Assembly (NCBI GenBank): GCA_017856435.1 | Contig: JAFMFB010000006.1 | Span: 18,758 to 82,757 of the forward strand | Origin: Burkholderiaceae bacterium | GTDB lineage: Bacteria > Pseudomonadota > Gammaproteobacteria > Burkholderiales > Burkholderiaceae_C | DNA length: 64,000 nucleotides | Reading direction: 5' to 3' | Part shown: in pieces, positions 1-8,709 of the stretch | Position numbering within the stretch: position 1 is the first letter of the stretch | Layout of the letters: every line of letters starts with the position of its first letter | Program-made: the position numbers and the translations under genes | Notes under the pieces: generated by a model | Databases searched by the model: none | Told to the model about the DNA's origin: nothing | Seen by the model: only the letters and a program-made list of their open reading frames with translations

Positions 1-2
1 CT

Positions 3-737
3 CGACCGATTCTGCATGGGGTGAGCTTCGAAATACCGGCGGGCAAGACCGTGGCTGTGGTCGGCCCCTCGGGGGCGGGCAAGTCCACGCTCGCCCGGTT
101 GCTCTACCGCTTCTACGATATCGGCGTGGCACCTCAGGGCGGGGATCAGGCCACCGATACCATGAGTTCCAAGTCGGGTCGAATCACGATTGCCGGGCAG
201 GACATCCGACAGGTGACCCAGGACTCGCTGCGGCAAGCAATCGGGATCGTTCCCCAGGATACCGTGCTGTTCAATGACACCGTTGAGTACAACATCGCCT
301 ATGGCCGTCCTGGCGCTTCCCGCGCGCAGGTGGAGGCGGCGGCTCGGGCGGCCCATATTCACGACTTTATTGTGGCCACCCCGACGGGGTACGACACCAT
401 GGTGGGTGAGCGCGGGCTCAAATTGTCAGGCGGAGAGAAGCAGCGGGTGGCAATTGCCCGTACCCTTCTTAAAAATCCGCCCATCCTGATTTTTGATGAG
501 GCCACCTCAGCGCTCGATTCGGCCAATGAGCGGGCCATCCAGGCCGAACTTGAGAGTGCGTCCCATGGCAAGACCACGCTGGTGATTGCCCATCGCCTGT
601 CCACAGTGGTCAACGCCCATCAGATCTTGGTGATGGAAAAGGGGCGCATCATCGAGCGTGGTCGTCATACCGAACTGCTGGCTGCAGATGGGGTGTATGC
701 GCGCATGTGGTCCATCCAACAACGCACGCCAACCTGA
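3..737 (+). CDS. ABC exporter ATP-binding domain (5' partial; ATM1/HMT1-like)
   Basis: This is the C-terminal ATPase half of an ABC exporter; the reading frame is open to the left edge, so the membrane domain lies outside the window. Visible motifs are Walker [10 protein letters not shown] (about nt 63-89), a Q-loop at [10 protein letters not shown], the signature LSGGEKQR, Walker [12 protein letters not shown] and the H-loop VIAHRLST. The sequence around [16 protein letters not shown] resembles ATM1-type exporters that export glutathione or metal-thiol compounds, but the transmembrane part needed to decide this is missing. A hydrophilic insertion of about 17 residues sits between RFYDIG and [11 protein letters not shown], where related ATPases normally have only a few residues. 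pyrC follows after 36 nt. Confidence 0.9.
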   Translation, partial: RPILHGVSFEIPAGKTVAVVGPSGAGKSTLARLLYRFYDIGVAPQGGDQATDTMSSKSGRITIAGQDIRQVTQDSLRQAIGIVPQDTVLFNDTVEYNIAYGRPGASRAQVEAAARAAHIHDFIVATPTGYDTMVGERGLKLSGGEKQRVAIARTLLKNPPILIFDEATSALDSANERAIQAELESASHGKTTLVIAHRLSTVVNAHQILVMEKGRIIERGRHTELLAADGVYARMWSIQQRTPT

Positions 738-761
738 AACCCTGGCCCGCCCCGACTCTAG

Positions 762-767
762 GACAAT
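762..767 (+). promoter_or_regulatory. Candidate -10 hexamer (GACAAT) for a leaderless pyrC transcript
   Basis: GACAAT lies exactly 6 nt before the pyrC ATG and there is no Shine-Dalgarno sequence between them. The same geometry recurs at about ten other genes in the window. No good -35 element is visible. Confidence 0.45.
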
Positions 768-773
768 ACGCGC

Positions 774-1805
774 ATGACACAAGAAATCAGCCTGACCCGA
801 CCGGATGACTGGCACCTCCATGTTCGCGATGGCGACGCCCTCGCCACAGTCGTACCACATACCGCACGCCAGTTTGGGCGGGCCATTATCATGCCCAACC
901 TCAAGCCGCCGGTCACCACAGCCGCTCAGGCCTTGGCTTACAAGCAGCGCATACAGGCTGCCGTGCCGGCCGGGCTGGACTTTGAGCCCCTGATGACCTT
1001 GTACCTGACTGACAACCTGCCGCCCGATGAAATCAGGCGCGCCAAGGCCGCCGGGGTGGTGGCCTGCAAGCTGTATCCCGCAGGTGCCACGACCAACAGC
1101 GATGAGGGTGTCACCGATCTGCGGAAAACCTATGCAGTGCTGCAGGCCATGCAGCGCGAGGGGCTGTTGTTGCTGTTGCACGGCGAGGTGACCTCACCAG
1201 ATATCGACCTGTTTGACCGCGAGGCGGTGTTCATCGAACAAAAACTTATGCCGCTTCGGCGCGATTTTCCAGAACTCAAAATCGTGATGGAACACATCAC
1301 CACCCGGGAAGCCGCCCAGTATGTGGCCCAAGGAGATTCATATCTGGGTGCCACCATCACCGCTCACCACCTGCTGTACAACCGAAATGCCATATTCATC
1401 GGCGGCATTCGGCCGCACTATTACTGCCTGCCGGTCCTTAAAAGAGAGGTGCATCGCCAGGCCCTGGTGGCCGCGGCCACAGGCGGCAATCCCAGATTTT
1501 TTCTCGGTACCGACAGTGCGCCCCATGCCGCACATCTGAAAGAACATGCGGTGGGCTGTGCCGGTTGCTACACCGCCCATGCGGCGATTGAAATGTATGC
1601 CGAGGCCTTTGAGGCTGTTGGCGCGCTGGACCGACTGGAGGCATTTGCCAGCTTTCACGGCGCTGATTTCTATGGGCTGCCCCGCAATCAGCAGCGCATC
1701 ACCCTGCGCAAGGAAGGCTGGACTCCTGAGGCCAGTTATCCCTTTGGTCAGGCGCAGCTCAAACCTCTGCGCGCCGGTGAGACCTTGCCGTGGCGCATGG
1801 TCTAG
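774..1805 (+). CDS. pyrC: Dihydroorotase (class II)
   Basis: Dihydroorotase interconverts N-carbamoyl-aspartate and dihydroorotate, the third step of de novo pyrimidine synthesis in the cytoplasm. The 343-residue length fits the class II (E. coli-type) family. The N-terminal metal-binding pair is seen as HLH (H14, H16) in the segment [11 protein letters not shown]. The carbamylated lysine lies in [13 protein letters not shown], and further histidines occur in [10 protein letters not shown] and [20 protein letters not shown] contains the catalytic aspartate. The ATG is preceded by a -10-like hexamer rather than a ribosome binding site. The 3' end overlaps the next gene by 16 nt. Confidence 0.97.
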   Translation: MTQEISLTRPDDWHLHVRDGDALATVVPHTARQFGRAIIMPNLKPPVTTAAQALAYKQRIQAAVPAGLDFEPLMTLYLTDNLPPDEIRRAKAAGVVACKLYPAGATTNSDEGVTDLRKTYAVLQAMQREGLLLLLHGEVTSPDIDLFDREAVFIEQKLMPLRRDFPELKIVMEHITTREAAQYVAQGDSYLGATITAHHLLYNRNAIFIGGIRPHYYCLPVLKREVHRQALVAAATGGNPRFFLGTDSAPHAAHLKEHAVGCAGCYTAHAAIEMYAEAFEAVGALDRLEAFASFHGADFYGLPRNQQRITLRKEGWTPEASYPFGQAQLKPLRAGETLPWRMV

Positions 1806-2545
1806 AGCGGATTGACTGGCTGGCGCCCTGGCTGGCGCCGTACCGCACTTTGGGCGAGCCTCTGGCCCGACTGACCGATGAAGGCCTGTCCTGTGCCCAG
1901 GCTCTCAACCGGTCCCACGCAGCTTCACCCGTTCGCTTTGTGCGGCAAATGTCCTTACCCACCGGCACGCCCTATGAGCAATTTATTGCCCAAACTGCCA
2001 GCGTGCCGACCCGGGACGGCGCCCATGATTTCTTCAATGGACTGGTATGGTTGCACTTTCCGCGGGCCAAGCAGCGCCTGAACCAACTGCAGGCGCAAGC
2101 GATCGGCCGCGATGGCGTGGCTGCAGTTCGTGGTGCATTGCGCGATGCGGTAACTGTTTTTGATGAGAATGCGGCTCTGTTGTGTGCCCCGGATGAGTTG
2201 TGGCAAGCACTGGCTGCCCGCGACTGGGCTCGCCTGTTCGGGAAACTGCGACCGCTCTGGGACGAAGCGCAACTTTTTCTGTTTGGTCACGCCCTGATGG
2301 AAAAACTGATTGAACCGCGCAAGGCGATCACTGCTCATGTGCTGCGCGTTGGGGCTGTAGCGCCTGATCTTTCGGCGCTTGATGGGTGGTTGAGCCAGCA
2401 TCTGGAGGCCGAGTTCCTGATCAGCAAGCCTTATCACCCGTTGCCGGTACTGGGGATACCAGGATGGTGGCCTGGCAATCAAGAGCCGGATTTCTACGAC
2501 GATCCACAGGTATTCAGGGCGCATCGCGCTGGCATCAAAGCGTAA
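1790..2545 (+). CDS. DUF3025 domain protein
   Basis: A 251-residue protein of the uncharacterised DUF3025 family, which commonly follows pyrC in Comamonadaceae. The recognisable family core is the segment [19 protein letters not shown], followed by a mostly helical region containing [17 protein letters not shown]. There is no signal peptide or membrane segment, so it is probably cytoplasmic. The start overlaps the pyrC 3' end by 16 nt in another frame, indicating co-transcription and translational coupling. The function is unknown and position beside pyrC does not by itself imply a role in pyrimidine metabolism. Confidence 0.85.
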   Translation: MAHGLERIDWLAPWLAPYRTLGEPLARLTDEGLSCAQALNRSHAASPVRFVRQMSLPTGTPYEQFIAQTASVPTRDGAHDFFNGLVWLHFPRAKQRLNQLQAQAIGRDGVAAVRGALRDAVTVFDENAALLCAPDELWQALAARDWARLFGKLRPLWDEAQLFLFGHALMEKLIEPRKAITAHVLRVGAVAPDLSALDGWLSQHLEAEFLISKPYHPLPVLGIPGWWPGNQEPDFYDDPQVFRAHRAGIKA

Positions 2546-2660
2546 TCGTCTGAAACGGCCACAAACTGTATGGCTTTGTTTCGGTGCGCTTGATTTCTGA
2601 AATTCAGCCCTTAGTATTTGGTCCACCAGTCTTCATGTCAGGCTGTTGCTGAAAGAAACC

Positions 2661-3536
2661 ATGAAACGAATCATTCTCTTTGTTTTGACCAATCTGGCAG
2701 TCGTCGTTGTGCTGGGCATTGTGGCCAGCCTGTTGGGTGTCAACCGTTATCTCACCAGTCAGGGGCTGGATCTCGGGCTGTTGCTCGGGTACGCCCTGGT
2801 GATCGGTTTTGGCGGGGCGATCATTTCCCTGCTGATTAGTAAGCCAGTGGCCAAATGGAGCGCTGGGGTCCAGCTGATTGAGCAGCCTCAGTCACCCGAT
2901 GAGGCCTGGATTGTCAATACTGTGAAAAAGTTTGCCGATCAGGCCGGCATCGGCATGCCGGAAGTGGGGATCTTCGAGGGCGACCCCAATGCATTTGCCA
3001 CTGGCGCATTCAAGAATTCAGCGCTGGTGGCAGTGTCCACCGGCTTATTGCAGAACATGACGCGCGAGGAAGTCGAGGCAGTGATTGGCCATGAAGTAGC
3101 CCATATTGCCAACGGTGATATGGTGACCCTGACCCTGATCCAGGGCGTGATGAACACCTTTGTGGTTTTCCTCAGCCGGGTCATAGGCTACGCGGTGGAC
3201 AGTTTTCTGCGCCGCAACGATGAGGAGAGCTCGGGGCCTGGAATTGGCTACCTGGTCACGACCATTGTGCTGGACATCATCCTGGGATTTCTGGCGGCCA
3301 TCATCGTGGCGTGGTTTTCGCGTCAGCGCGAATTTCGTGCTGACGCCGGATCGGCCCAACTCATGGGCCGTCGCCAGCCCATGATCAACGCCCTGGCCCG
3401 GTTGGGTGGCTTGCACACGGCCGAATTGCCCAAGAGCATGCAGGCCATGGGGATTGCCGGTGGCATCGGTCAGCTTTTCTCGACCCATCCACCGATTGAG
3501 GAGCGGATTGCCGCTTTGCAAAGCGTGCGCGACTGA
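2661..3536 (+). CDS. htpX: Membrane zinc metalloprotease HtpX
   Basis: HtpX is an inner-membrane M48 protease that degrades misfolded membrane proteins under envelope stress. The 291-residue protein has two N-terminal membrane segments (about residues 3-23 and 35-56), the zinc site HEVAH (H144, E145, H148), a second pair of hydrophobic segments after it and the downstream glutamate in [12 protein letters not shown]. The ATG at 2661 is chosen over an in-frame TTG at 2646 because it has a purine-rich GAAAGAAA just upstream and gives the usual [11 protein letters not shown] start. A terminator hairpin follows within 25 nt. Confidence 0.95.
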   Translation: MKRIILFVLTNLAVVVVLGIVASLLGVNRYLTSQGLDLGLLLGYALVIGFGGAIISLLISKPVAKWSAGVQLIEQPQSPDEAWIVNTVKKFADQAGIGMPEVGIFEGDPNAFATGAFKNSALVAVSTGLLQNMTREEVEAVIGHEVAHIANGDMVTLTLIQGVMNTFVVFLSRVIGYAVDSFLRRNDEESSGPGIGYLVTTIVLDIILGFLAAIIVAWFSRQREFRADAGSAQLMGRRQPMINALARLGGLHTAELPKSMQAMGIAGGIGQLFSTHPPIEERIAALQSVRD

Positions 3537-3560
3537 GCGGCAAGCGCACTTTTCATCAGG

Positions 3561-3588
3561 CCGCCGAGCGCAAGTTCGGCGGTTTTTT
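3561..3588 (+). terminator. Intrinsic terminator of htpX
   Basis: A stem CCGCCGA / TCGGCGG closes a loop of about eight bases and is followed by six T residues. The T-run overlaps the stop codon of the convergent FAD dehydrogenase gene. There is no T-run on the other side, so it acts mainly on the plus strand. Confidence 0.85.
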
Positions 3589-5410
3589 AATTCTGCTTCA
3601 GCAGATCAGTAGCCAGGGCTTCAGCAACTTTGATGCCATCCACACCGGCTGACAGGATGCCGCCGGCATAACCGGCCCCTTCGCCCGCCGGATAGAGGCC
3701 GCGCACGTTCAGGCTTTGCAGATTGTCACCGCGCGGCATGCGCAGGGGCGACGAGGTTCGTGTTTCCACGCCGGTCAGCACCGCTTGGGGCATGTCAAAT
3801 CCTTTGATTTTTTTGCCAAACGCAGGCAGGGCTTCTCGGATGGCTTCAATCGCGTAGCCGGGCAGGGCCTGATCCAGGCTGCCCAGCAGAACCCCAGGTT
3901 TGTAGGAGGGCTGCACGCTTCCAAGTTGGTCCGAGGGGCGGGCCGCCATAAAGTCACCCACCAGCTGTGCGGGAGCCAGGTAAGTCTTGCCGCCCAAGGC
4001 GTAGGCCTGGGCTTCCCATTTGCGTTGCAACACAATGCCCGCCAATGGATGGTGTTGGGCGGGCTGCTGCTGGGTCATGGCGGTGGCCTGAAGCGCGTAG
4101 TGCAAACCAAGTTCGTCGCCAAAGGCGGCCTGCCAATCCGCGACATCACCCAGGCCGTTGGGATAGTCCTGCGGATCAATGCCCACCACGATCCCGGCAT
4201 TGGCATTGCGCTCATTGCGCGAGTATTGGCTCATACCATTGGTCACCACTCGACCTGGCTCGGAGGTGGCGGCTACCACTGTTCCCCCCGGGCACATGCA
4301 GAAGCTGTAGACCGTGCGGCCGTTGCTGGCATGGTGAACCAGTTTGTAATCGGCCGCGCCCAGCAGCGGGTGACCCGCGTGTTGCCCCCAGCGGGCGCGG
4401 TCGATCAGGCCCTGCGGGTGCTCGATGCGAAACCCCACTGAAAAAGGTTTGGCATGCATCTCGACCCCTCGATCAAACAGCATGGCAAATGTGTCGCGGG
4501 CGCTATGTCCCAGAGCCATCACCACATGGGAGGCGCAAAGATCGTAGCTCTGGCCGACAGAGCCATCCAGCACCTTCAATCCCAACACCCTCTTGTGGCC
4601 AGTCTCATCTTCGCCCAGCAACACATCCGTCACCCGTTGCTCAAAACGAATCTCGCCACCCAGCGCAAGGATCTGCTCACGGATGCCTTCCACTACTTTG
4701 ACCAGCTTGAAGGTGCCGATATGCGGGTGCGCTTCGACCAGAATCTCGGCGGGGGCACCGGCCTGCACGAACTCGTGCATCACTTTGCGCCCCAGGTGGC
4801 GCGGGTCCTTGATCTGGCTGTAGAGCTTGCCATCGGAAAAGGTGCCGGCGCCACCTTCACCAAACTGGACATTTGATTCAGGGTTCAGCATTTTTTTGCG
4901 CCAGAGGGCCCAGGTATCCTTGGTGCGCTGGCGCACGGTGGTGCCACGTTCGAGCACCAGAGGCTTGCAGCCCATTTGCGCTAAGGTCAAGGCGGCCAAC
5001 ATGCCGCACGGCCCGAAGCCGACCACCACCGGGCGCTCACCATATTCGCCCATGTCGTGGGTCGCGGTGACGGGCGGGTGCCAGCTCATGTCGGGGGTGG
5101 GCAGGACGTGCGGGCTGCGAGCGCGCTCCATGACCTCGGTGTCGCTGAGCGCCGGGTTCAGGTGCACATCCACTATGAACACCGCTTGCAGCTGCGCTTT
5201 GCGCGCATCAAAACTGCGCTTGAATACCGTCAGCTCGACGATGTCCGAAGGCTGCAGGTGCAGGACTTGTGCGGCCAAAACCCGCAGGGTCTCAATGGGC
5301 TGCGGCGGCGGGGTGCGGTCGGCCTCGGTTTCGGTGGGCGCATCAGCGGCGCGCCGGTGCTCGACGGGCAAGGCCTCGAGCGGGAGCTTGAGCTCAGTCA
5401 GGCGGATCAT
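3587..5410 (-). CDS. FAD-dependent dehydrogenase (COG2509-like)
   Basis: A 607-residue cytoplasmic flavoprotein of the uncharacterised COG2509 group. After an N-terminal region of about 120 residues comes an FAD-binding Rossmann motif, VVVGFGPCGMLAALTLAQMG, and then the group's conserved block NVQFGEGGAGTFSDGKLYS. Further conserved parts are HPHIGTFKLVKVV, VVMALGHSARDTF and a C-terminal GEGAGYAGGILSAGVDG that completes the FAD site. The substrate is unknown. It is convergent with htpX and lies downstream of cysK on the same strand with 85 nt between them. A truncated relative of its N-terminus occurs at 8546-8617. Confidence 0.9.
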   Translation of the reverse strand: MIRLTELKLPLEALPVEHRRAADAPTETEADRTPPPQPIETLRVLAAQVLHLQPSDIVELTVFKRSFDARKAQLQAVFIVDVHLNPALSDTEVMERARSPHVLPTPDMSWHPPVTATHDMGEYGERPVVVGFGPCGMLAALTLAQMGCKPLVLERGTTVRQRTKDTWALWRKKMLNPESNVQFGEGGAGTFSDGKLYSQIKDPRHLGRKVMHEFVQAGAPAEILVEAHPHIGTFKLVKVVEGIREQILALGGEIRFEQRVTDVLLGEDETGHKRVLGLKVLDGSVGQSYDLCASHVVMALGHSARDTFAMLFDRGVEMHAKPFSVGFRIEHPQGLIDRARWGQHAGHPLLGAADYKLVHHASNGRTVYSFCMCPGGTVVAATSEPGRVVTNGMSQYSRNERNANAGIVVGIDPQDYPNGLGDVADWQAAFGDELGLHYALQATAMTQQQPAQHHPLAGIVLQRKWEAQAYALGGKTYLAPAQLVGDFMAARPSDQLGSVQPSYKPGVLLGSLDQALPGYAIEAIREALPAFGKKIKGFDMPQAVLTGVETRTSSPLRMPRGDNLQSLNVRGLYPAGEGAGYAGGILSAGVDGIKVAEALATDLLKQN

Positions 5411-5495
5411 GGTTTGCAGGCCCGTGGTGATCGGGCAAAAGCCAGGTTGAAATCTGCCCCGATTTTACGAGGGGCGGTGCGTCATTGCGCTGAGC

Positions 5496-6413
5496 TCAGC
5501 TGGGCAAAAAGCCATCTACCGAGAGGTAGCGCTCTCCAGTGTCATAGTTGAAGCCCAGCACGACAGCACCTTCAGGCAGTTCGGGTAGCTTTTGCGCAAT
5601 GGCTTGCAAGGTGGCACCTGAGGAAATGCCGACCAGCATGCCCTCTTCGCGGGCGCAGCGGCGCGCCATGTCGCGGGCCGGTTCGGCTTCGACCTGGATC
5701 ACGCCAGCAAGAATCGAAGTGTCCAGGTTCAGGGGGATGAAGCCCGCGCCGATACCCTGGATCGGATGCGGTGAGGGTGTGCCACCCGAAATCACGGGCG
5801 AGGCTGCAGGCTCGACCGCGAACACCTGGAGTTTCGGGAATTTCGCCTTGAGCACACGCGCCGTGCCGGTGATGTGCCCGCCGGTTCCCACCCCGGTGAT
5901 GAGGGCGTCGATGCCTTGCGGGAAGTCCGCCAAAATTTCCTGCGCGGTGGTGCGCACATGCGCATCAATGTTGGCGGGGTTCTCAAACTGCTGCGGCATC
6001 CAGGCGCCGGGCGTGGCCGCGACAATCTCTTGGGCACGCGCAATCGCGCCTTTCATGCCTTTTTCGCGGGGCGTGAGGTCGAAGCTGGCGCCATAGGCCA
6101 GCATGAGGCGGCGGCGCTCGATGGACATGCTGTCGGGCATCACCAAAATGAGCTTGTAACCTTTGACCGCGGCCACCATCGCCAGGCCCACACCGGTGTT
6201 GCCTGAGGTGGGCTCCACAATGGTGGCGCCGGGTTGAAGTTGACCACGGGCCTCAGCGTCCTCGATCATGGCCAAGGCAATGCGGTCCTTGATCGAACCC
6301 CCGGGGTTGCTGCGCTCGGACTTGATCCAAACCTGGGCGCTGGGCCCAAACAGGCGGTTGATGCGCACATGCGGGGTGTGGCCGATGGTGCGCAGGATGT
6401 TGTCGACTTTCAT
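5496..6413 (-). CDS. cysK: Cysteine synthase A (O-acetylserine sulfhydrylase)
   Basis: A PLP enzyme that makes cysteine from O-acetylserine and sulfide in the cytoplasm. The 305-residue protein shows the PLP lysine in [11 protein letters not shown] (K42), the substrate loop TSGNTG (residues 69-74), the phosphate-binding [10 protein letters not shown] and the cofactor serine in ISSGATLQA. The frame is open a further 44 codons upstream, but that stretch is arginine-rich and unlike the family; the ATG at 6413 gives the usual start [11 protein letters not shown] and has CGGAG just before it. The sequence is closer to CysK than CysM. A palindromic promoter region lies about 30-45 nt upstream. Confidence 0.95.
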   Translation of the reverse strand: MKVDNILRTIGHTPHVRINRLFGPSAQVWIKSERSNPGGSIKDRIALAMIEDAEARGQLQPGATIVEPTSGNTGVGLAMVAAVKGYKLILVMPDSMSIERRRLMLAYGASFDLTPREKGMKGAIARAQEIVAATPGAWMPQQFENPANIDAHVRTTAQEILADFPQGIDALITGVGTGGHITGTARVLKAKFPKLQVFAVEPAASPVISGGTPSPHPIQGIGAGFIPLNLDTSILAGVIQVEAEPARDMARRCAREEGMLVGISSGATLQAIAQKLPELPEGAVVLGFNYDTGERYLSVDGFLPS

Positions 6414-6440
6414 GCTGGCGGCTCCGAAAAAAGAGCGGCA

Positions 6441-6457
6441 ATTATGCGCTACATAAT
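6441..6457. promoter_or_regulatory. Palindrome with -10-like ends between cysK and the aldo/keto reductase gene
   Basis: ATTATGCGCTACATAAT is a perfect 6-bp inverted repeat around five bases. Read on the minus strand, the terminal CATAAT would be a good -10 placing the cysK start of transcription about 20 nt before its ATG. The symmetry may also serve as an operator. No regulator can be named. Confidence 0.4.
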
Positions 6458-6537
6458 GACATCGAGGTACTGGACGCTGTCGAGCGGGCGTCGGCCTTCG
6501 GCGTGTGGCCCTGTCTATGCGAGACTGGCTTGCTAAA

Positions 6538-6553
6538 GTAAGCATGTAAGCAT
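6538..6553 (+). repeat. Tandem 8-bp direct repeat upstream of the aldo/keto reductase gene
   Basis: GTAAGCAT occurs twice with no spacer, ending about eight bases before the ribosome binding site GGAGGA of the next gene. It might be a regulator half-site pair or chance. Confidence 0.4.
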
Positions 6554-6575
6554 CTTATTTGGAGGATTAATTTCC

Positions 6576-7580
6576 ATGCATTACCGTTTGCTCGGCGCCA
6601 GCAATCTGAAAGTTTCTGCCCTGTGTCTGGGCACCATGATGTTCGGCGATCAGACCGACAAGGCCGAAGCCGGTGCCATCGTGGCCGACGCGCAAGCGCA
6701 CGGCGTCAATTTCATCGATACCGCCGACGTCTACACCACCGGTGTGTCCGAAACCATGGTGGGTGAGTTGATCCGGCCGACGCGCCACGACTGGGTTCTG
6801 GCCACCAAGGTTGGCAACAAGATGTCCGAGCGCGTCAACCAGACGCACTACTCCCGCACATGGATGATGCGCGCGCTGGAAGACAGCCTGCGCCGGCTGC
6901 AGACAGACTATGTGGACATCTACTACCTGCACCGCGACTACAACGGCATGAACCTGGAGGAGCCCTTGCGCGCCATCGAAGCCATGCTGCGTGCGGGCAA
7001 GATCCGTTACTGGGGAGTATCCAACTTCCGCGGCTGGCGCACCGCCGAGGTGATGCGCATCGCCAGTGAACTGGGCATGCCTGGGCCGGTTGTCTCCCAG
7101 CCTTACTACAACCTGCTTAACCGCATGCCCGAGGTGGAGGTGCTACCGGCCTGCGCCCACTACGGCATCGGCGTGGTGCCTTACAGCCCGATCGCGCGAG
7201 GTGTGCTCTCGGGAAAATACGCGCCGGGCGCCAAACCGGCTGAAGGCTCACGTGCCGGACGCGCTGACAAGCGCATCATGGAGACGGAATTTCGCGAGGA
7301 ATCCCTGCTGATCGCGCAACGGCTCAAGTCGCATGCTGAAGCGCGCGGCATTTCGCTGGCGCAGTTCGCCACCGCCTGGGTACTGGCCAATCGCATTATC
7401 AGCTCGGTGATTGCCGGCCCGCGCACGCTCAAACAATGGCAAGACTACACGCCCGCGCTGGACTACGTGTTCGCGGCCGAGGATGAGGCCCTGGTCGATA
7501 CGTTGGTGCGCCCCGGCCACCCGTCCACACCCGGCTACACCGATCCGGCCTATCCGCTCAACGGTCGCTTGGTCGGTTGA
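6576..7580 (+). CDS. Aldo/keto reductase
   Basis: A 334-residue NADPH-dependent oxidoreductase of the aldo/keto reductase superfamily, expected to reduce aldehydes or ketones in the cytoplasm. The catalytic tetrad is intact: D48, Y53 (FIDTADVY), K78 (ATKVGNK) and H119 (YYLHRDY). The C-terminal cofactor site is visible as VIAGPRTLKQWQD. A strong ribosome binding site GGAGGA lies at 6561-6566. It forms a likely two-gene operon with the AEC transporter 6 nt downstream. Both genes have a notably GC-rich third codon position compared with neighbours, which may point to separate acquisition. The substrate cannot be inferred. Confidence 0.93.
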   Translation: MHYRLLGASNLKVSALCLGTMMFGDQTDKAEAGAIVADAQAHGVNFIDTADVYTTGVSETMVGELIRPTRHDWVLATKVGNKMSERVNQTHYSRTWMMRALEDSLRRLQTDYVDIYYLHRDYNGMNLEEPLRAIEAMLRAGKIRYWGVSNFRGWRTAEVMRIASELGMPGPVVSQPYYNLLNRMPEVEVLPACAHYGIGVVPYSPIARGVLSGKYAPGAKPAEGSRAGRADKRIMETEFREESLLIAQRLKSHAEARGISLAQFATAWVLANRIISSVIAGPRTLKQWQDYTPALDYVFAAEDEALVDTLVRPGHPSTPGYTDPAYPLNGRLVG

Positions 7581-7586
7581 TCGCAC

Positions 7587-8504
7587 TTGCCTCCCGTCCT
7601 GCAAACCCTGCTCAACCCGGTGCTGCCGGTGTTCGCCATCTTGGGCGTCGGCATGCTGTTTGCGCGCCAAGGCCTGTTCGACGCAGCGGCGGCCGGCATG
7701 CTCAACCGCTTCGTACTGTTCATCAGCTTGCCGACGATGTTGTTCGGCCTGTTAAGTCGGGTCGACATCGCCCACTTCCAGTGGCATGTACTGGGCGGCT
7801 ACTTTGTCTCGGAGGCGCTGGTGTATGCCGCCGGTGCGGCGTTGGCACGCTTCGTGTTCCGGCGCGGCTGGCGCGAGGCGCTCTTGCTGGGCATGACGGC
7901 CAGTTTCGTCAACCACGTGCTGTTCGTCCTGCCGATGGCGCACATTCTTTACGGCGAGGCAGCCGGAGCGCCAATTGCCGGGATTATCACCATCGACGCG
8001 GCGTTGATCTTCAGTGCCCATATCGTGGGGCTGGAACTGGCTGAGCACGGCCGGGGGTCGTGGCGGCTGGCCACGCGCCAGCTGGTGGGGCATCCCCTGC
8101 TGCTGGCCATCGCGGCCGCGCTGACGGTCAATCTGCTGAGGGTGCCGCTGCATGCGGGTATTGGCACGTTCACCAGTTTTGTTGGTGCCACTGCCGCACC
8201 TGTGGCTTTGTTTGCGCTGGGCATCATGCTGTCGGCCTCCGGGGCGTGCAAGCGGGATGGGGCTGCGTGGGGCATTGCTGGCATCAAAGTCGTCCTGCAT
8301 CCCATGCTGGCCTGGGGCCTGCTGGCGCAGTTGCCTGCCGCGGCCGTGGGATGGCACGATCCGGCGTTGCTGGTGGCGGCCGGGCCCTGCGGTGCGATGC
8401 CCTTCGCGCTGGCCTTGCGCTATGGTGTGCCGGTGGCCAGCATCGCACGTGCCATCGTCTATTCCACCATGGCTTCGCTGCTTACCTTGTCGTTGATGGC
8501 GTGA
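7587..8504 (+). CDS. AEC-family (auxin efflux carrier-like) transporter
   Basis: A 305-residue polytopic inner-membrane protein with about ten hydrophobic segments. It begins LLNPVLPVFAILGVGMLFARQG and contains FVLFISLPTMLF, a pattern typical of the AEC family, whose bacterial members transport malonate, malate and other small acids. The start is a TTG at 7587, 6 nt after the stop of the aldo/keto reductase gene; no ATG fits better. Co-transcription with the reductase is likely. The substrate is unknown. Confidence 0.85.
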   Translation: MPPVLQTLLNPVLPVFAILGVGMLFARQGLFDAAAAGMLNRFVLFISLPTMLFGLLSRVDIAHFQWHVLGGYFVSEALVYAAGAALARFVFRRGWREALLLGMTASFVNHVLFVLPMAHILYGEAAGAPIAGIITIDAALIFSAHIVGLELAEHGRGSWRLATRQLVGHPLLLAIAAALTVNLLRVPLHAGIGTFTSFVGATAAPVALFALGIMLSASGACKRDGAAWGIAGIKVVLHPMLAWGLLAQLPAAAVGWHDPALLVAAGPCGAMPFALALRYGVPVASIARAIVYSTMASLLTLSLMA

Positions 8505-8545
8505 GTCAGCTTGTTGCCGTGTATGCGCAGATCTTTGCGCGATGA

Positions 8546-8617
8546 AGCATCAGCCGCCCGCCGCTTGTGAATGGGAGATTCAGCCAGGGGCGGTTTGAGT
8601 TCGGTCAACCGGATCAT
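8546..8617 (-). pseudogene. N-terminal remnant of a second FAD-dehydrogenase gene
   Basis: Read on the minus strand from the ATG at 8617, the frame gives MIRLTELKPPLAESPIHK then RRAADAS. The intact FAD dehydrogenase encoded at 3587-5410 begins MIRLTELKLPLEALPVEH then RRAADAP. That is 17 identities in the first 25 residues. Similarity stops after about 25 codons, some 40 bp from the end of the AEC gene. About 19 bp upstream of the start is also similar (GGC..GTG.TGATC..GCA in both copies). I read this as a truncated duplicate. A short but real peptide cannot be excluded. Confidence 0.7.
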
Positions 8618-8709
8618 GTGGGCTTGTGTTGATCAAGCAGAGGATGTCTCGATGACAAGTAAATCAATGAATCGCGCGCCCAATCGCAAATGGTTCAGGT
8701 CGAATGAAC

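Noticed and set aside
2546..2660. Two-part stem (GAAAC..GCCA..TGGC..GTTTC) after the DUF3025 gene as a terminator
   Set aside because: Interrupted stem and no T-run; not strong enough to annotate.
5489..5500. Palindrome GCTGAGCTCAGC at the cysK stop codon as an operator or terminator
   Set aside because: Only 12 bp, no T-run and overlaps the coding end; likely chance.
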